A stretch of DNA of 53,618 nt from Candidatus Woesearchaeota archaeon (GTDB lineage: Archaea > Nanobdellota > Nanobdellia > Woesearchaeales > BS150m-G63). The DNA lies in contig JAHWIG010000001.1 of the NCBI GenBank assembly GCA_019322735.1, positions 1 through 53,618 of the forward strand. The letters run 5' to 3'. The translations under genes and the position numbers were made by a program. Shown piece by piece: positions 27,463 through 35,491 of the stretch (the first letter of the stretch is position 1; every line of letters begins with the position of its first letter). The notes under the pieces were generated by a model. That model saw only the letters and a program-made list of their open reading frames with translations, did not search any database and had not been told where the DNA came from.

Positions 27463-28575
27463 ATGTTCAAAATAATAGCAAAGGATGGAAATGCAAGGAT
27501 AGGAAGACTAAAGACAAGACACGGAACAATAGAAACACCTTTCTTCATGCCAGTTGCAACAAGAGCAGTAGGAAAATACATTGGCTCAGGAGATTACAAA
27601 AAGATAGGTGTAAATGCAATCATAAGTAACTCACTAATTCTCAGTTTCAACCCGAGTTTAGAAGTAATAAAAAAAGCTGGAGGAATTCATAAATTCATGA
27701 ATTTCAATAAAGTAATCTTTACAGATTGTGGGGGGTTTCAAGTTTCTAGAGACTCATTTTCAAGTAAACAAGTAGAAAAAGGAATTTATTTCAAAAATCC
27801 ATATGACAAATCAAATCACTTTATAACACCTAAAAGAAGTATGGAAATTCAACAAACAATTAGAAGTGATGTTGCAGTATCCTTTGATGATATGGCGCCT
27901 TATGGATCCAACAAAAAAAGATTTGAAAAAGCAGTTGAAAGAACCCATAACTGGGCAAAAGAGTCCTTAAAATATCATAAAGACAAAAAACAACTTCTAT
28001 TTGGAATCTCTCAGGGTGGATTCCATAAAGATCTAAGAAAAAAATCTGCAAGATATATTAATAGTCTAGATTTTGATGGTGTAGCAATAGGGGGCGTAGC
28101 CATAGGTGAACCAAAAAATGAAATGTATTTAGCAATAAAATCTGCACTTCCAGAAATATCAAAAAACAAACCAAGATATGTTATGGGTGTTGGTTCACCC
28201 CAAGATATTGTAGAAATGATTTCTTTAGGTATTGATTGTTTTGATTCCATCTTCCCTGCAAGAGGTGGAAGGCATGGAACTATGTTTACTTCAAAAGGCA
28301 AATTAAATATAAATAAAGGGATGTACAAATTAGATTTATCCCCAATAGATAAAAACTGTAATTGCTTCACTTGTAAAAATTATTCAAAAAGTTATATCAG
28401 ACACCTATCTATGATAAAAGAACCAGAAGGTATGAGATTAAAAACAATCCACAATCTCCAATTCATGATGAACCTAATAAAAAAAATAAAGATTGCAATA
28501 AAAAATAAAAAACTAAACAAATTCAAAAAAGAGTTTTACAAATATTATCCACTTAAGGTGAAAACCTTGTCATAG
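27463..28575 (+). CDS. tgt: tRNA-guanine transglycosylase, bacterial (queuosine) type
   Basis: 370 residues, the length of bacterial TGT; there is no PUA domain as in archaeosine TGT (over 500 residues). Catalytic Asp positions: FTDCGGFQVSR and GIDCFDSIFPARGG. Zinc site CNCFTC...H. The end RLKTIHNLQFMMNLI is the bacterial form. Family role: swaps guanine 34 for preQ1/queuine in tRNAs with GUN anticodons; the base used here cannot be read from sequence. The 3-prime end overlaps asnS by 23 bp on the opposite strand. Confidence 0.92.
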   Translation: MFKIIAKDGNARIGRLKTRHGTIETPFFMPVATRAVGKYIGSGDYKKIGVNAIISNSLILSFNPSLEVIKKAGGIHKFMNFNKVIFTDCGGFQVSRDSFSSKQVEKGIYFKNPYDKSNHFITPKRSMEIQQTIRSDVAVSFDDMAPYGSNKKRFEKAVERTHNWAKESLKYHKDKKQLLFGISQGGFHKDLRKKSARYINSLDFDGVAIGGVAIGEPKNEMYLAIKSALPEISKNKPRYVMGVGSPQDIVEMISLGIDCFDSIFPARGGRHGTMFTSKGKLNINKGMYKLDLSPIDKNCNCFTCKNYSKSYIRHLSMIKEPEGMRLKTIHNLQFMMNLIKKIKIAIKNKKLNKFKKEFYKYYPLKVKTLS

Positions 28576-29851
28576 TTCTAGGGAAAGCGATTGCATCCTT
28601 GATATTATCCAGATTGCATATCCAAGAAATTACTCTTTCAATGCCAACACCATAACCAGCATGTGGAATTGAGCCATACTTCCTTAAATCAATATAAAAC
28701 TTATAATCTTTTGGATCTTCCCCATCTCTTTTCAATGATTCTTCAAGCTCTTTAATATCTACACTTCTCTGACTTCCACCAACAATCTCACAATAACCTC
28801 CAGGAGCTAACATATCAAAACATAATGCCTCATCTGGTTTCTTAGGATCATGCGGCTTGTAAAAAGCCATGATTTCCTTAGGGTAATGTGTAACAACAAC
28901 AGGGGTATCAAAATGCTTCATCAAGCAAGTTTCCTCAACAGTCCTAAGGTCTTTTCCAAACTTTACATCCATTTTTTCTTTTTCTTTTAATACCTTAAGT
29001 GCAGCCCTATAAGTTATTGTTGGCCATTTCTTTTCAACCATTTGTTTTAATTTACTTACATCACTTCCCAAAAACTTTAAATCGTCTTCATGTTTTTCTA
29101 AAACTTTCTGAATACAATATTTAAGTTCTTTTTTAGCGAATTCAGTTACATCATCAAGATCAAACCAAGCAGCCTCCATTTCAGCCATCCAGAACTCACT
29201 TAAATGCCTAGAAGTTTTAGATTTTTCAGCCCTGAAGGTAGGTCCATGATTATAGATTTTTTCCAAACTAAAAATAGCAGCCTCTGCATACAATTGCCAT
29301 GATTGTGAAAGATATGTCTTATCCCTGTAGTACTTGACCTCAAATACAGTAGAACCTCCCTCAGATTGATTTGGCTGCAGAACAGGAGCATCAAATTTAT
29401 AGAATCCTTCTTTTTGGAAAAATTCCTCTCTTGCAAAAAGATATGTACTTCTTATCTTCATAATAGCAGTCATCTTTCTACTTCTCAACCATAAATGCCT
29501 ATTATCATCCAAGAACTCCCTACTCTGATCTTTAGTGATAGGAAATGTATCACATTCTCCAACAACATCAAAAGTATCAACAGTTATCTCATAACCAGTT
29601 GGGGCTCTTTTATCTTCTTTGATTTTTCCAACCAGAGTCAAACTAGTTTCAACTCTTAATTTATCTGCTTGATTAAATAATGCATCACCAACTTTAGATT
29701 TCTCAATAATGCATTGAATTATTCCAGAAGAATCCCTCATAACAATAAATTTAAGCTTATTTGAGCCCCTTTCACGATAAACCCAACCCCTAACAGCTAC
29801 TTTCCCACTTCCTTGTTTCATAGCTTCCTGGATTGAGATAAATTTAGGCAT
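28553..29851 (-). CDS. asnS: Asparaginyl-tRNA synthetase
   Basis: 432 residues, class IIb. N-terminal OB fold, then RHLWLRSRKM, GGSTVFEVKYYRDKTYLSQSWQ region, motif 2 FRAEKSKTSRHLSEFWM, and motif 3 GYGVGIERVISWICNL. YLSQSWQLYAEA distinguishes AsnRS from AspRS. It makes Asn-tRNA directly, so this cell need not rely only on transamidation. Convergent with tgt. Confidence 0.95.
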   Translation of the reverse strand: MPKFISIQEAMKQGSGKVAVRGWVYRERGSNKLKFIVMRDSSGIIQCIIEKSKVGDALFNQADKLRVETSLTLVGKIKEDKRAPTGYEITVDTFDVVGECDTFPITKDQSREFLDDNRHLWLRSRKMTAIMKIRSTYLFAREEFFQKEGFYKFDAPVLQPNQSEGGSTVFEVKYYRDKTYLSQSWQLYAEAAIFSLEKIYNHGPTFRAEKSKTSRHLSEFWMAEMEAAWFDLDDVTEFAKKELKYCIQKVLEKHEDDLKFLGSDVSKLKQMVEKKWPTITYRAALKVLKEKEKMDVKFGKDLRTVEETCLMKHFDTPVVVTHYPKEIMAFYKPHDPKKPDEALCFDMLAPGGYCEIVGGSQRSVDIKELEESLKRDGEDPKDYKFYIDLRKYGSIPHAGYGVGIERVISWICNLDNIKDAIAFPRTMTRFSP

Positions 29852-29887
29852 CTTACTTTATAAAAAAAGGTAATTTAAAAAACTTTC

Positions 29888-30973
29888 TTATCTTAAATGC
29901 AATTCAATAATATCTTTATCTTTTAATTCATGATCCAGCATATGTCGTTGTCCTGCAAACTTTGCTGACTTTCCCCAAACTCTTGTAAATCTAAACTTAT
30001 TTACAAAATCCCTATGTAGTTTCTCACATACATCTCTTATTCTGCAGCCTTTCTTCATGATTAAAGGCTCATCCATATCAGCCTCTTTTCCAGGTTCCTT
30101 GAGATATATCCTTATAAAATTCAATTTTTCAAAAATAAGTTTCTTCAACCCTTCCAAATTAATCCCTTTATCTGCAGAAATAACAATATCTGCATTAATT
30201 CTCTTAGAAATTTCTTTAGCTTTTTCCTTACTAACATTATCTCCCTTATTCAAAATAACAACTGCATTCAAATATTTTTTATTTCCTTCAATGGCATCTA
30301 TAAATTGATCCTCATTTACTTTTGTCCTTATCAATATCTCTGCATTATTTATTCCAAGTTCACGAAGTATCCCTTTCAAAGTTTCATCGCTAATATTCAA
30401 TGGGACTGTTTTTCCTATAAGAAGCCCACCTTTTACTTTTTTCCTTAATCTAATATCTGGCAAATATTCATTTATCCTTACACCTGTATCATATAACTCA
30501 TTTTTAACAATCTCGAATTGTTCTGGTTTATTTATGTCCAAAATTATCAAACACAAATCAGCATTCCTAACAACGGCCAAAACTTCTTTACCACGACCTT
30601 TACCAGAAGCAGCCCCTTTAACCAATCCAGGAAGGTCAAATATCTGTATCTTTGCCTCACCATATTCTAGCAAACCAGGAATCGCATCTAATGTTGTGAA
30701 ATCATATCCAGCCACTTCACTTTCTTGGTTAGTTATCGCATTAAGTAACGTTGATTTTCCGACAGAGGGAAATCCAACCATAACAACAGTAGCATCTCCG
30801 CTTTTCTTAATGGCATACCCTTTACTTCCACCTGCTTTTTTCTGCCCCCCTTCTTTCTTCTTTAATCTAGATATCTTTGCCTTCAATAAACCAATAGCGT
30901 GCTGGGTTTTCTTGTTATATTTGGTCTTCCTCAATTCTTCTTCAAGTTCCTGAACTCTATCACTATATTCCAT
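29888..30973 (-). CDS. DRG/Rbg-family GTPase with TGS domain
   Basis: 361 residues. G1 GFPSVGKST (67-74), switch region YDFTTLDAIPGLLEYG, G3 FDLPGLVKGAASGKGRGKE, G4 LNKGDN. The C-terminal TGS-like domain contains FVNKFRFTRVWGKSAKFAGQR. DRG proteins are ribosome-associated GTPases in archaea and eukaryotes. The upstream divergent region holds promoter element copy A. Confidence 0.95.
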   Translation of the reverse strand: MEYSDRVQELEEELRKTKYNKKTQHAIGLLKAKISRLKKKEGGQKKAGGSKGYAIKKSGDATVVMVGFPSVGKSTLLNAITNQESEVAGYDFTTLDAIPGLLEYGEAKIQIFDLPGLVKGAASGKGRGKEVLAVVRNADLCLIILDINKPEQFEIVKNELYDTGVRINEYLPDIRLRKKVKGGLLIGKTVPLNISDETLKGILRELGINNAEILIRTKVNEDQFIDAIEGNKKYLNAVVILNKGDNVSKEKAKEISKRINADIVISADKGINLEGLKKLIFEKLNFIRIYLKEPGKEADMDEPLIMKKGCRIRDVCEKLHRDFVNKFRFTRVWGKSAKFAGQRHMLDHELKDKDIIELHLR

Positions 30974-31023
30974 AATAACTCATAATAATTGTTCTATTTA
31001 AAATTCTTTTCCATTTAATAAGA

Positions 31024-31089
31024 TTTATAACCAGAAGATTTGCATCTTCAAGCCATAACTATTTTACAATGCAAAAGATTTATAAACCA
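31024..31089 (+). promoter_or_regulatory. Duplicated divergent promoter element, copy A
   Basis: 66 bp between the DRG GTPase gene (minus) and the MscS gene (plus). It contains AGAAGATTTGCATCTT and AATGCAAAAGATTTATAAA, with inverted 7-mers TTTGCAT and ATGCAAA facing each other. TTTATAAA at 31079-31086 is the TATA box for the MscS gene, 23 nt before its ATG. A second copy is at 33162-33229 on the other strand. Confidence 0.75.
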
Positions 31090-31109
31090 CTTTTCTACTC
31101 AATAAAACG

Positions 31110-31679
31110 ATGGTAAACAACACTTCAGCAATAGGAAAAGGTATTAATACATTAGACTTATTGCTATCAGGAATATTCACAAAGATAGTTGTAGCTATTA
31201 TAATTCTTCTTATAGGGTTCATAATTGGTAAAATTCTGGGAAGATTATTGCAAAAAGTCCTTCATGAATTTGAGACAGATAAAGCATTAAAGAAATCTGC
31301 AGGAATCCATTTCTCAATAGAGCACCTTTTTGGAGCCTTACTGAGCTATTTTATTTATTTCATTGCAATAATCATGGCTTTAAACCAAGTAGGACTTACT
31401 TCAGCCATACTTAATATGTTATCTGGAGCAGTTATTTTATTGATTCTAATTTCAATGATATTGGCGATAAAAGATTTTGTCCCAAATATGGTGGCAGGAA
31501 TCTTTATTTTTCAAAAAGGAATAATCAAAGAAGGAGACATCATCTCATTTGATAAAATAAAAGCCAAAGTTGTAGAAACAACCTTAATAGAAACAAAATT
31601 AGAATCAAAAAGCAAAGATATAATTTATATTCCAAATTCAGCATTGATGAAAAAAGAGATTAAAAAATTAAAGAGATAA
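31110..31679 (+). CDS. Small MscS-type mechanosensitive channel
   Basis: 189 residues with about three membrane segments. The pore-lining region and beta domain are recognisable: FVPNMVAGIFIF, IIKEGDIISF, KAKVVETTLIETKL and DIIYIPNSAL. It ends just after this, so the C-terminal alpha/beta domain of E. coli-type MscS is missing. It would release solutes on hypo-osmotic shock. Transcript is probably leaderless from promoter copy A. Confidence 0.88.
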   Translation: MVNNTSAIGKGINTLDLLLSGIFTKIVVAIIILLIGFIIGKILGRLLQKVLHEFETDKALKKSAGIHFSIEHLFGALLSYFIYFIAIIMALNQVGLTSAILNMLSGAVILLILISMILAIKDFVPNMVAGIFIFQKGIIKEGDIISFDKIKAKVVETTLIETKLESKSKDIIYIPNSALMKKEIKKLKR

Positions 31680-31928
31680 TTATAATTTTTCAAGTAAGGA
31701 GACTATATTCCACAACTGTGTTCTTGTATATGATTCAAGATTATTATTCTGAGACACGTCTTCAATTTCATTTATGACCTTGCTGGCTTTAACAGACAGA
31801 TCAATATCCCCCTTCAAAGTTTCGATGCCATTAACAATCTTTTCCTTTGTAGTACTTGGAACCACAGTATCATGTTCTAATTCCCTCATCAAAACAATGA
31901 TTTCGCTTAATAATTCATTTTTTAACAT
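31680..31928 (-). CDS. UPF0147 family protein
   Basis: 82 residues from the ATG at 31928 (MLKNELLSEI). An upstream in-frame ATG at 32003 would run back through the prefoldin gene and is unlikely. LEHDTVVPSTTKEKI is the family signature. It overlaps the end of the prefoldin gene by 14 bp. All-helical archaeal family of unknown function. Confidence 0.82.
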   Translation of the reverse strand: MLKNELLSEIIVLMRELEHDTVVPSTTKEKIVNGIETLKGDIDLSVKASKVINEIEDVSQNNNLESYTRTQLWNIVSLLEKL

Positions 31929-32253
31929 TTTTAGATCCCATCTCAGAAAGAATATCTGACTGTAATTTATTAGCCTTTTCTTTAACCGCTTTCTCTTGTT
32001 CACCTATTTTATTAAGCCTTAATTCAAACATTTTCTTTCTCTGATTTAATGACTCAATTAATTCTTCTTTCTTACTCAATACCATTATTCCGCCAACAAG
32101 TTTATATGCTTCTTTTGTAGTTTTCAATTCATTCAAAGCAGCATCTATTTCAGATAATTGGGCATTAAAGTTCTGTCTTTGCATTAACAGACCTTGAATA
32201 TTCTGTTCAAAAACCTGCATATCCTGCATCTTTTGCTGTGTTTCTTTTTCCAT
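31915..32253 (-). CDS. pfdB: Prefoldin beta subunit
   Basis: 112 residues from the ATG at 32253, one base after the pcc1 stop (TAATATG). Two long coiled-coil arms flank a beta-hairpin core (EAYKLVGGIMVLSKKEELIE), the beta-prefoldin layout. The complex with prefoldin alpha delivers unfolded proteins to the thermosome. It sits in the eL43-rpoP-pcc1 operon, a common archaeal arrangement. Confidence 0.93.
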   Translation of the reverse strand: MEKETQQKMQDMQVFEQNIQGLLMQRQNFNAQLSEIDAALNELKTTKEAYKLVGGIMVLSKKEELIESLNQRKKMFELRLNKIGEQEKAVKEKANKLQSDILSEMGSKNVKK

Positions 32254-32254
32254 A

Positions 32255-32473
32255 TTAAGCCTGTTCAACTTTTTCATGAACTTCCAACAATTTGATTACT
32301 GAACTAACAAAAGCCTTTAATGCAATAGCATCTAACGCCTTGATAGTTATAGATAATTTATCGTCTTTTTGTTCTACATGTAATGATGCTCTCTTGCTTG
32401 AGGAAACATCCGGCAATAATGCCTCATACAACTTTCCGTCAGATTTAACATCAAAACTGCATACATATTTCAT
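32255..32473 (-). CDS. pcc1: KEOPS complex subunit Pcc1
   Basis: 72 residues, the small alpha/beta fold of Pcc1: HVEQKDDKLSITIKALDAIALKAFVSSVIKLL, where the D-A-x-A-L-K/R-A motif is conserved. KEOPS makes the t6A37 base of tRNAs. The ATG overlaps the rpoP stop (ATGA). Confidence 0.88.
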   Translation of the reverse strand: MKYVCSFDVKSDGKLYEALLPDVSSSKRASLHVEQKDDKLSITIKALDAIALKAFVSSVIKLLEVHEKVEQA

Positions 32474-32607
32474 CTTGCCTTTACTTTCGTAACAACAGAT
32501 CTTGGTTTAAATAATAATTTACTGCCACAGTAAGGACATCTGATTCTTCTTCTTAAAAGATTCTGTGGAATCTTTTTATTGCAAGTAAAACATTTATATT
32601 GGGTCAT
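32470..32607 (-). CDS. rpoP: DNA-directed RNA polymerase subunit P (Rpo12)
   Basis: 45 residues read directly from the sequence: MTQYKCFTCNKK at the start, then RCPYCGSKLLFK. The two CxxC pairs (C6/C9 and C24/C27) form the zinc ribbon of archaeal RpoP. Its start overlaps the eL43 stop (ATGA) and its stop overlaps the pcc1 start (ATGA). Confidence 0.93.
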   Translation of the reverse strand: MTQYKCFTCNKKIPQNLLRRRIRCPYCGSKLLFKPRSVVTKVKAR

Positions 32608-32939
32608 TTTTCTTTTCCCCCTTTTGTAGATAATTTAGTCCCTTCTTTTTTAGGGATAACTTCTTCTTTGTTTTGCGAAGCAGAACCTTGAATACTTTTT
32701 TTGTCTTCTTGTTCTTCCTCTACCTTTATTTCAACCTTACCAACAGAATAAGCTTTGCTGCTGAATTTGGCTTCACATTTCTTACACTGCCAAACCCCCA
32801 TTGAAACTCTCTTTACCTTAACATAAGTACAATAAGGACAAGGATAAGTCATTTTCTGCTGTGATTCTACTTCAGCAAACTTTTTCTTTAATCTAGCACC
32901 ATACCTTGCTCCAAATCTTTTAGTTGATAATTTTGCCAT
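32604..32939 (-). CDS. rpl37ae: Ribosomal protein eL43 (L37Ae)
   Basis: 111 residues from the ATG at 32939 (MAKLSTKRFGARYGARLK). Zinc ribbon CPYC...CKKC. The core is about 75 residues; a charged C-terminal extension of about 35 residues (Lys/Glu/Ser-rich) is not part of the usual protein. The start lies only 8 bases after the 3-prime end of tRNA-Pro, so both are probably on one transcript. An upstream in-frame start at 33002 would lie inside the tRNA and is rejected. Confidence 0.95.
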   Translation of the reverse strand: MAKLSTKRFGARYGARLKKKFAEVESQQKMTYPCPYCTYVKVKRVSMGVWQCKKCEAKFSSKAYSVGKVEIKVEEEQEDKKSIQGSASQNKEEVIPKKEGTKLSTKGGKEK

Positions 32940-32947
32940 CTTAAAAA

Positions 32948-33136
32948 TGGGGCTGCCCGGACTTTCATCAACAGTTACGATAAATGCGAACACAGTGAGC
33001 AAAAACCGAAGCGTAAGCTTCGTAAAGTGGGTTGAAAACCCGCTCTTGCGTGCCCAGCTTAACGTAACAAGCTGCTTTGAACCGGGGTCCTATGGCCCCA
33101 AACCACAGATGATAGGCCAAGCTACACCACAGCCCC
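32948..33136 (-). tRNA. tRNA-Pro (UGG) with a 114-nt intron in the T loop (59/60)
   Basis: Minus strand: acceptor GGGGCTG (33136-33130) pairs with CAGCCCC (32955-32949), discriminator A (32948). Anticodon stem TGTGG/CCATA with loop TTTGGGG, anticodon TGG. T stem CCCGG (33086-33082) and CCGGG (32960-32956). T loop bases TTCAAA and T are separated by the intron 33075-32962. Splice site: central helix TTCA/TGAA, 3-nt bulges AAG and AGT, cut AA|G and AG|T as in a canonical bulge-helix-bulge. The joined loop is TTCAAAT. CCA not encoded. Confidence 0.92.
32962..33075 (-). other. Structured tRNA-Pro intron
   Basis: 114 nt, richer in G+C than its surroundings. Read on the minus strand, GTTACG near the 5-prime end pairs with CGTAAC near the 3-prime end; GAGC/GCTC encloses two hairpins, GGGTT-TTC-AACCC and CGAAGC-TTAC-GCTTCG, giving a three-way junction. 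No ORF of note. No convincing box C/D or H/ACA set: TTGATGA is one base off box C but no box D pair was seen. Confidence 0.8.
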
Positions 33137-33161
33137 TTATATGTCCACAAAAAACTTAGGA

Positions 33162-33229
33162 TGGTTTATAAATCTTTTGCATTATCGAAAAGATTTATGA
33201 TATTAAGATGCAAATCTTCTTGTTATAAA
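33162..33229 (-). promoter_or_regulatory. Duplicated divergent promoter element, copy B
   Basis: 68 bp on the minus strand matching copy A at 31024-31089 in both arms (AGAAGATTTGCATCTT and AATGCAAAAGATTTATAAA) with a diverged middle. GATTTATAAA ends about 30 nt before tRNA-Pro and is its likely TATA box. The other side faces aRF1, whose own TATA-like TTTTAAATA is at 33255-33263. It fills most of the 149-bp gap between tRNA-Pro and aRF1. Confidence 0.75.
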
Positions 33230-33285
33230 GGGTTATAAAACAAATATACAATAATTTTAAATACTCCTATTTAAACAAATTCATT

Positions 33286-34383
33286 ATGGAACTTACTGAA
33301 AAACAAAAATTTCAACTGAAAAAGTTAATCAAAGAACTTGGAAGATATAGGGGTAGACATACCGAGCTTGTTTCAGTTTATATTCCACAGGGCTATGACC
33401 TAAATAAGATAATCAACCATTTAAACCAAGAGAAAGGAACGGCAACAAACATAAAATCAGCATCAACAAGAAAAAATGTTATTGATGCATTAGAAAGAAT
33501 GATACAGCATCTAAAATTATTCAAAAAAAACCCACCAAATGGACTTGCAGTATTCTCTGGAAACATAGCAGAAAAAGAAGGTCAAAGTAATGTTGAAGTA
33601 TGGAGCATTGAACCTCCTGTACCCTTAAAAACAAGAATATACAGATGTGACAAACAGTTTGTTCTAGAATTGTTAGGGGAGATGTGTGAAACAAAAGAAG
33701 TATATGGTCTTATTGTGATGGACAGAAGAGAAGGAGATATTGCCTTACTTAAAGGAAAATCCATTATTCCATTAGTGCATATAAAATCAAATGTTCCTGG
33801 AAAAACAAGGGCAGGAGGACAATCTGCACAAAGATTTGAAAGATTAAGAGAAGGCGCAGCAAAAGATTTCTATAAAAAATTAGGAGATCTAGTAAAAGAC
33901 GAATTCTTAAATAAAAAAAACCTAAAGGGCATAATAGTTGGAGGCCCAGGACCAACAAAATATGATTTTATTGAAGGTAATTTCATAACAGACCAGGTAA
34001 AGAAGAAGATAATTGCAAAAAAGGATCTAAGCTATACAGGAGACTTCGGAATAAGAGAACTGGTAGAAAAAAGCAAAGATGTATTGGCTAATGAAGAGAT
34101 ATCAAAAGAAAAAAACATAATGGGTGCTTTTTTTGAAAAACTTGCAAAGGATCCTGGAATGGTTACATATGGCGAGAAAGAAGTTCAGAATGCATTAAAA
34201 AAAGGCGCAGTAAATACTCTATTAGTTTCAGAATCTCTTGATGACGAAAAGATAGATGAACTTGAAGAAACAGCAAAAAATCTAGGAAGTAAACTAGAGA
34301 TAATATCAACAGAAACAAGAGAAGGTATTCAACTAAAACATTTAGGTAAGATTGCAGCCATTTTAAGATATAAATTACGATGA
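33286..34383 (+). CDS. prf1: Peptide chain release factor aRF1
   Basis: 365 residues. Stop-codon recognition loop NIKS at 55-58 and hydrolysis motif GGQ at 177-179 (RAGGQSAQRF). Domain 3 ends with STETREGIQLKHLGKIAAILRY. It is about 45 residues shorter than most archaeal aRF1 because the CPxCG-bearing minidomain insert in domain 3 is missing; LVSESLDDEKIDEL is continuous. The stop overlaps the next start (ATGA). Confidence 0.95.
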   Translation: MELTEKQKFQLKKLIKELGRYRGRHTELVSVYIPQGYDLNKIINHLNQEKGTATNIKSASTRKNVIDALERMIQHLKLFKKNPPNGLAVFSGNIAEKEGQSNVEVWSIEPPVPLKTRIYRCDKQFVLELLGEMCETKEVYGLIVMDRREGDIALLKGKSIIPLVHIKSNVPGKTRAGGQSAQRFERLREGAAKDFYKKLGDLVKDEFLNKKNLKGIIVGGPGPTKYDFIEGNFITDQVKKKIIAKKDLSYTGDFGIRELVEKSKDVLANEEISKEKNIMGAFFEKLAKDPGMVTYGEKEVQNALKKGAVNTLLVSESLDDEKIDELEETAKNLGSKLEIISTETREGIQLKHLGKIAAILRYKLR

Positions 34384-35057
34384 GTCTAATAAGAAAATCA
34401 TTCCAAAAGCTATATCCAGAAAAATCCCTCCCTTTTAAGACAAAATTAAGATACTCAAAGGCATTCAAAGGATATAATGCTAATATCAAACTATATAATA
34501 ACATTCTAGAAGCAAGATTAAGCAAGAAGTGGTATACAATAAGTAGAGAGATACAGCTGGGCCTTATTCAATCATTATTGATAAGGCTCTTCAAAGAAAA
34601 AAAGAACACAACAAATATTGATCTGTATAATAATTTCATAAAAAATGTCCATATTGCGATTCCAAAAACTAATTCACACCCATTATTAGAAGAATCCTTC
34701 AACAGAGTGAATGAAAAATATTTCTTAGATCTGATTGAACAGACAAATCTGGAATTTAATAACAGTGTAAACAAGCTTGGAAGCTATGAATATGGCTTAG
34801 ATACAATAACGATAAGTAAATACCTAAAAGAAATGCCCCAAGAAATGTTGGATTATGTTATGTATCATGAAATGCTTCATAAAAAACATAAATTCAAGAA
34901 TATTGGAATAAAAACTAATCACCACACAAAAGAATTTAAAGAAGAAGAAAAAAAATTTGAAAATAGTCATCAAATAGAAAAACAATTAAGATATTTAGTC
35001 ACAAAAACCAAGAAAAAAGGTATTTTTCATTTATTAAAAACCAAAATGTTTTTATAA
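34380..35057 (+). CDS. SprT-like zinc metalloprotease
   Basis: 225 residues. Zinc motif HEMLH at 163-167 with a third His downstream (NHHTKEFKEEEKKF). SprT/Spartan-type proteases act on DNA-protein crosslinks in other organisms; whether this one does so is not shown. No membrane segment. Translationally coupled to aRF1 by a 4-bp overlap. The TATA box of the aIF5A gene lies at its 3-prime end. Confidence 0.8.
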   Translation: MSLIRKSFQKLYPEKSLPFKTKLRYSKAFKGYNANIKLYNNILEARLSKKWYTISREIQLGLIQSLLIRLFKEKKNTTNIDLYNNFIKNVHIAIPKTNSHPLLEESFNRVNEKYFLDLIEQTNLEFNNSVNKLGSYEYGLDTITISKYLKEMPQEMLDYVMYHEMLHKKHKFKNIGIKTNHHTKEFKEEEKKFENSHQIEKQLRYLVTKTKKKGIFHLLKTKMFL

Positions 35058-35091
35058 GGTTGATAATCTTCACATATCAGGGGAAAATAAT

Positions 35092-35484
35092 ATGACTACA
35101 AAACCAGTTTCAGTAGGAACATTAAAAAAAGGGAGCACAGTGGTTATTGATGGCGTTGCATGTAAGGTTACTGATACCCAAGTATCCAGACCAGGAAAAC
35201 ACGGGCATGCAAAAGTAAGGCTAACAGCTATTGGTTTGATTGATGAAAAAAAAAGGGTTATTGTTATGCCGGGTCATGATAACATAGATACCCCAATAAT
35301 AGATAAAAAAACTGCTCAAGTATTATCGGTTACAGTAGATACAGCAAATGTTATGGACATGGGAACATACGAGACATTTGATCTAAAGATTCCATCAAAA
35401 TTGAAAGATAAATGTGTTTCTGGGTGCAATGTGTTGTACTGGCAGATATTAAATGATAAAGTAATGAAAGAGGTAAAGGAATAA
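35092..35484 (+). CDS. eif5a: Translation initiation factor aIF5A
   Basis: 130 residues. Hypusine loop SRPGKHGHAK with the modified Lys at position 36; SH3-like N domain and OB-fold C domain. Relieves ribosome stalling. TTTTTATAA at 35049-35057 lies 34 nt before the ATG, giving a short leader with AGGGG about 8 nt before the start. eL40 follows in 7 bp. Confidence 0.96.
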   Translation: MTTKPVSVGTLKKGSTVVIDGVACKVTDTQVSRPGKHGHAKVRLTAIGLIDEKKRVIVMPGHDNIDTPIIDKKTAQVLSVTVDTANVMDMGTYETFDLKIPSKLKDKCVSGCNVLYWQILNDKVMKEVKE

Positions 35485-35491
35485 TTCTAAA

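Noticed and set aside
32949..32970. The minus strand reads GATGAAAGTCCGGGC, much like a conserved block of RNase P RNA (AGGAAAGUCCGGGC).
   Set aside because: The tRNA-Pro acceptor and T stems account for these bases, and the rest of an RNase P RNA is absent because the eL43 gene starts 8 bases later.
32947..33159. ORFs of 60-70 codons on both strands over the tRNA-Pro locus.
   Set aside because: They overlap the tRNA and its intron fully and have no start signal or recognisable motif.
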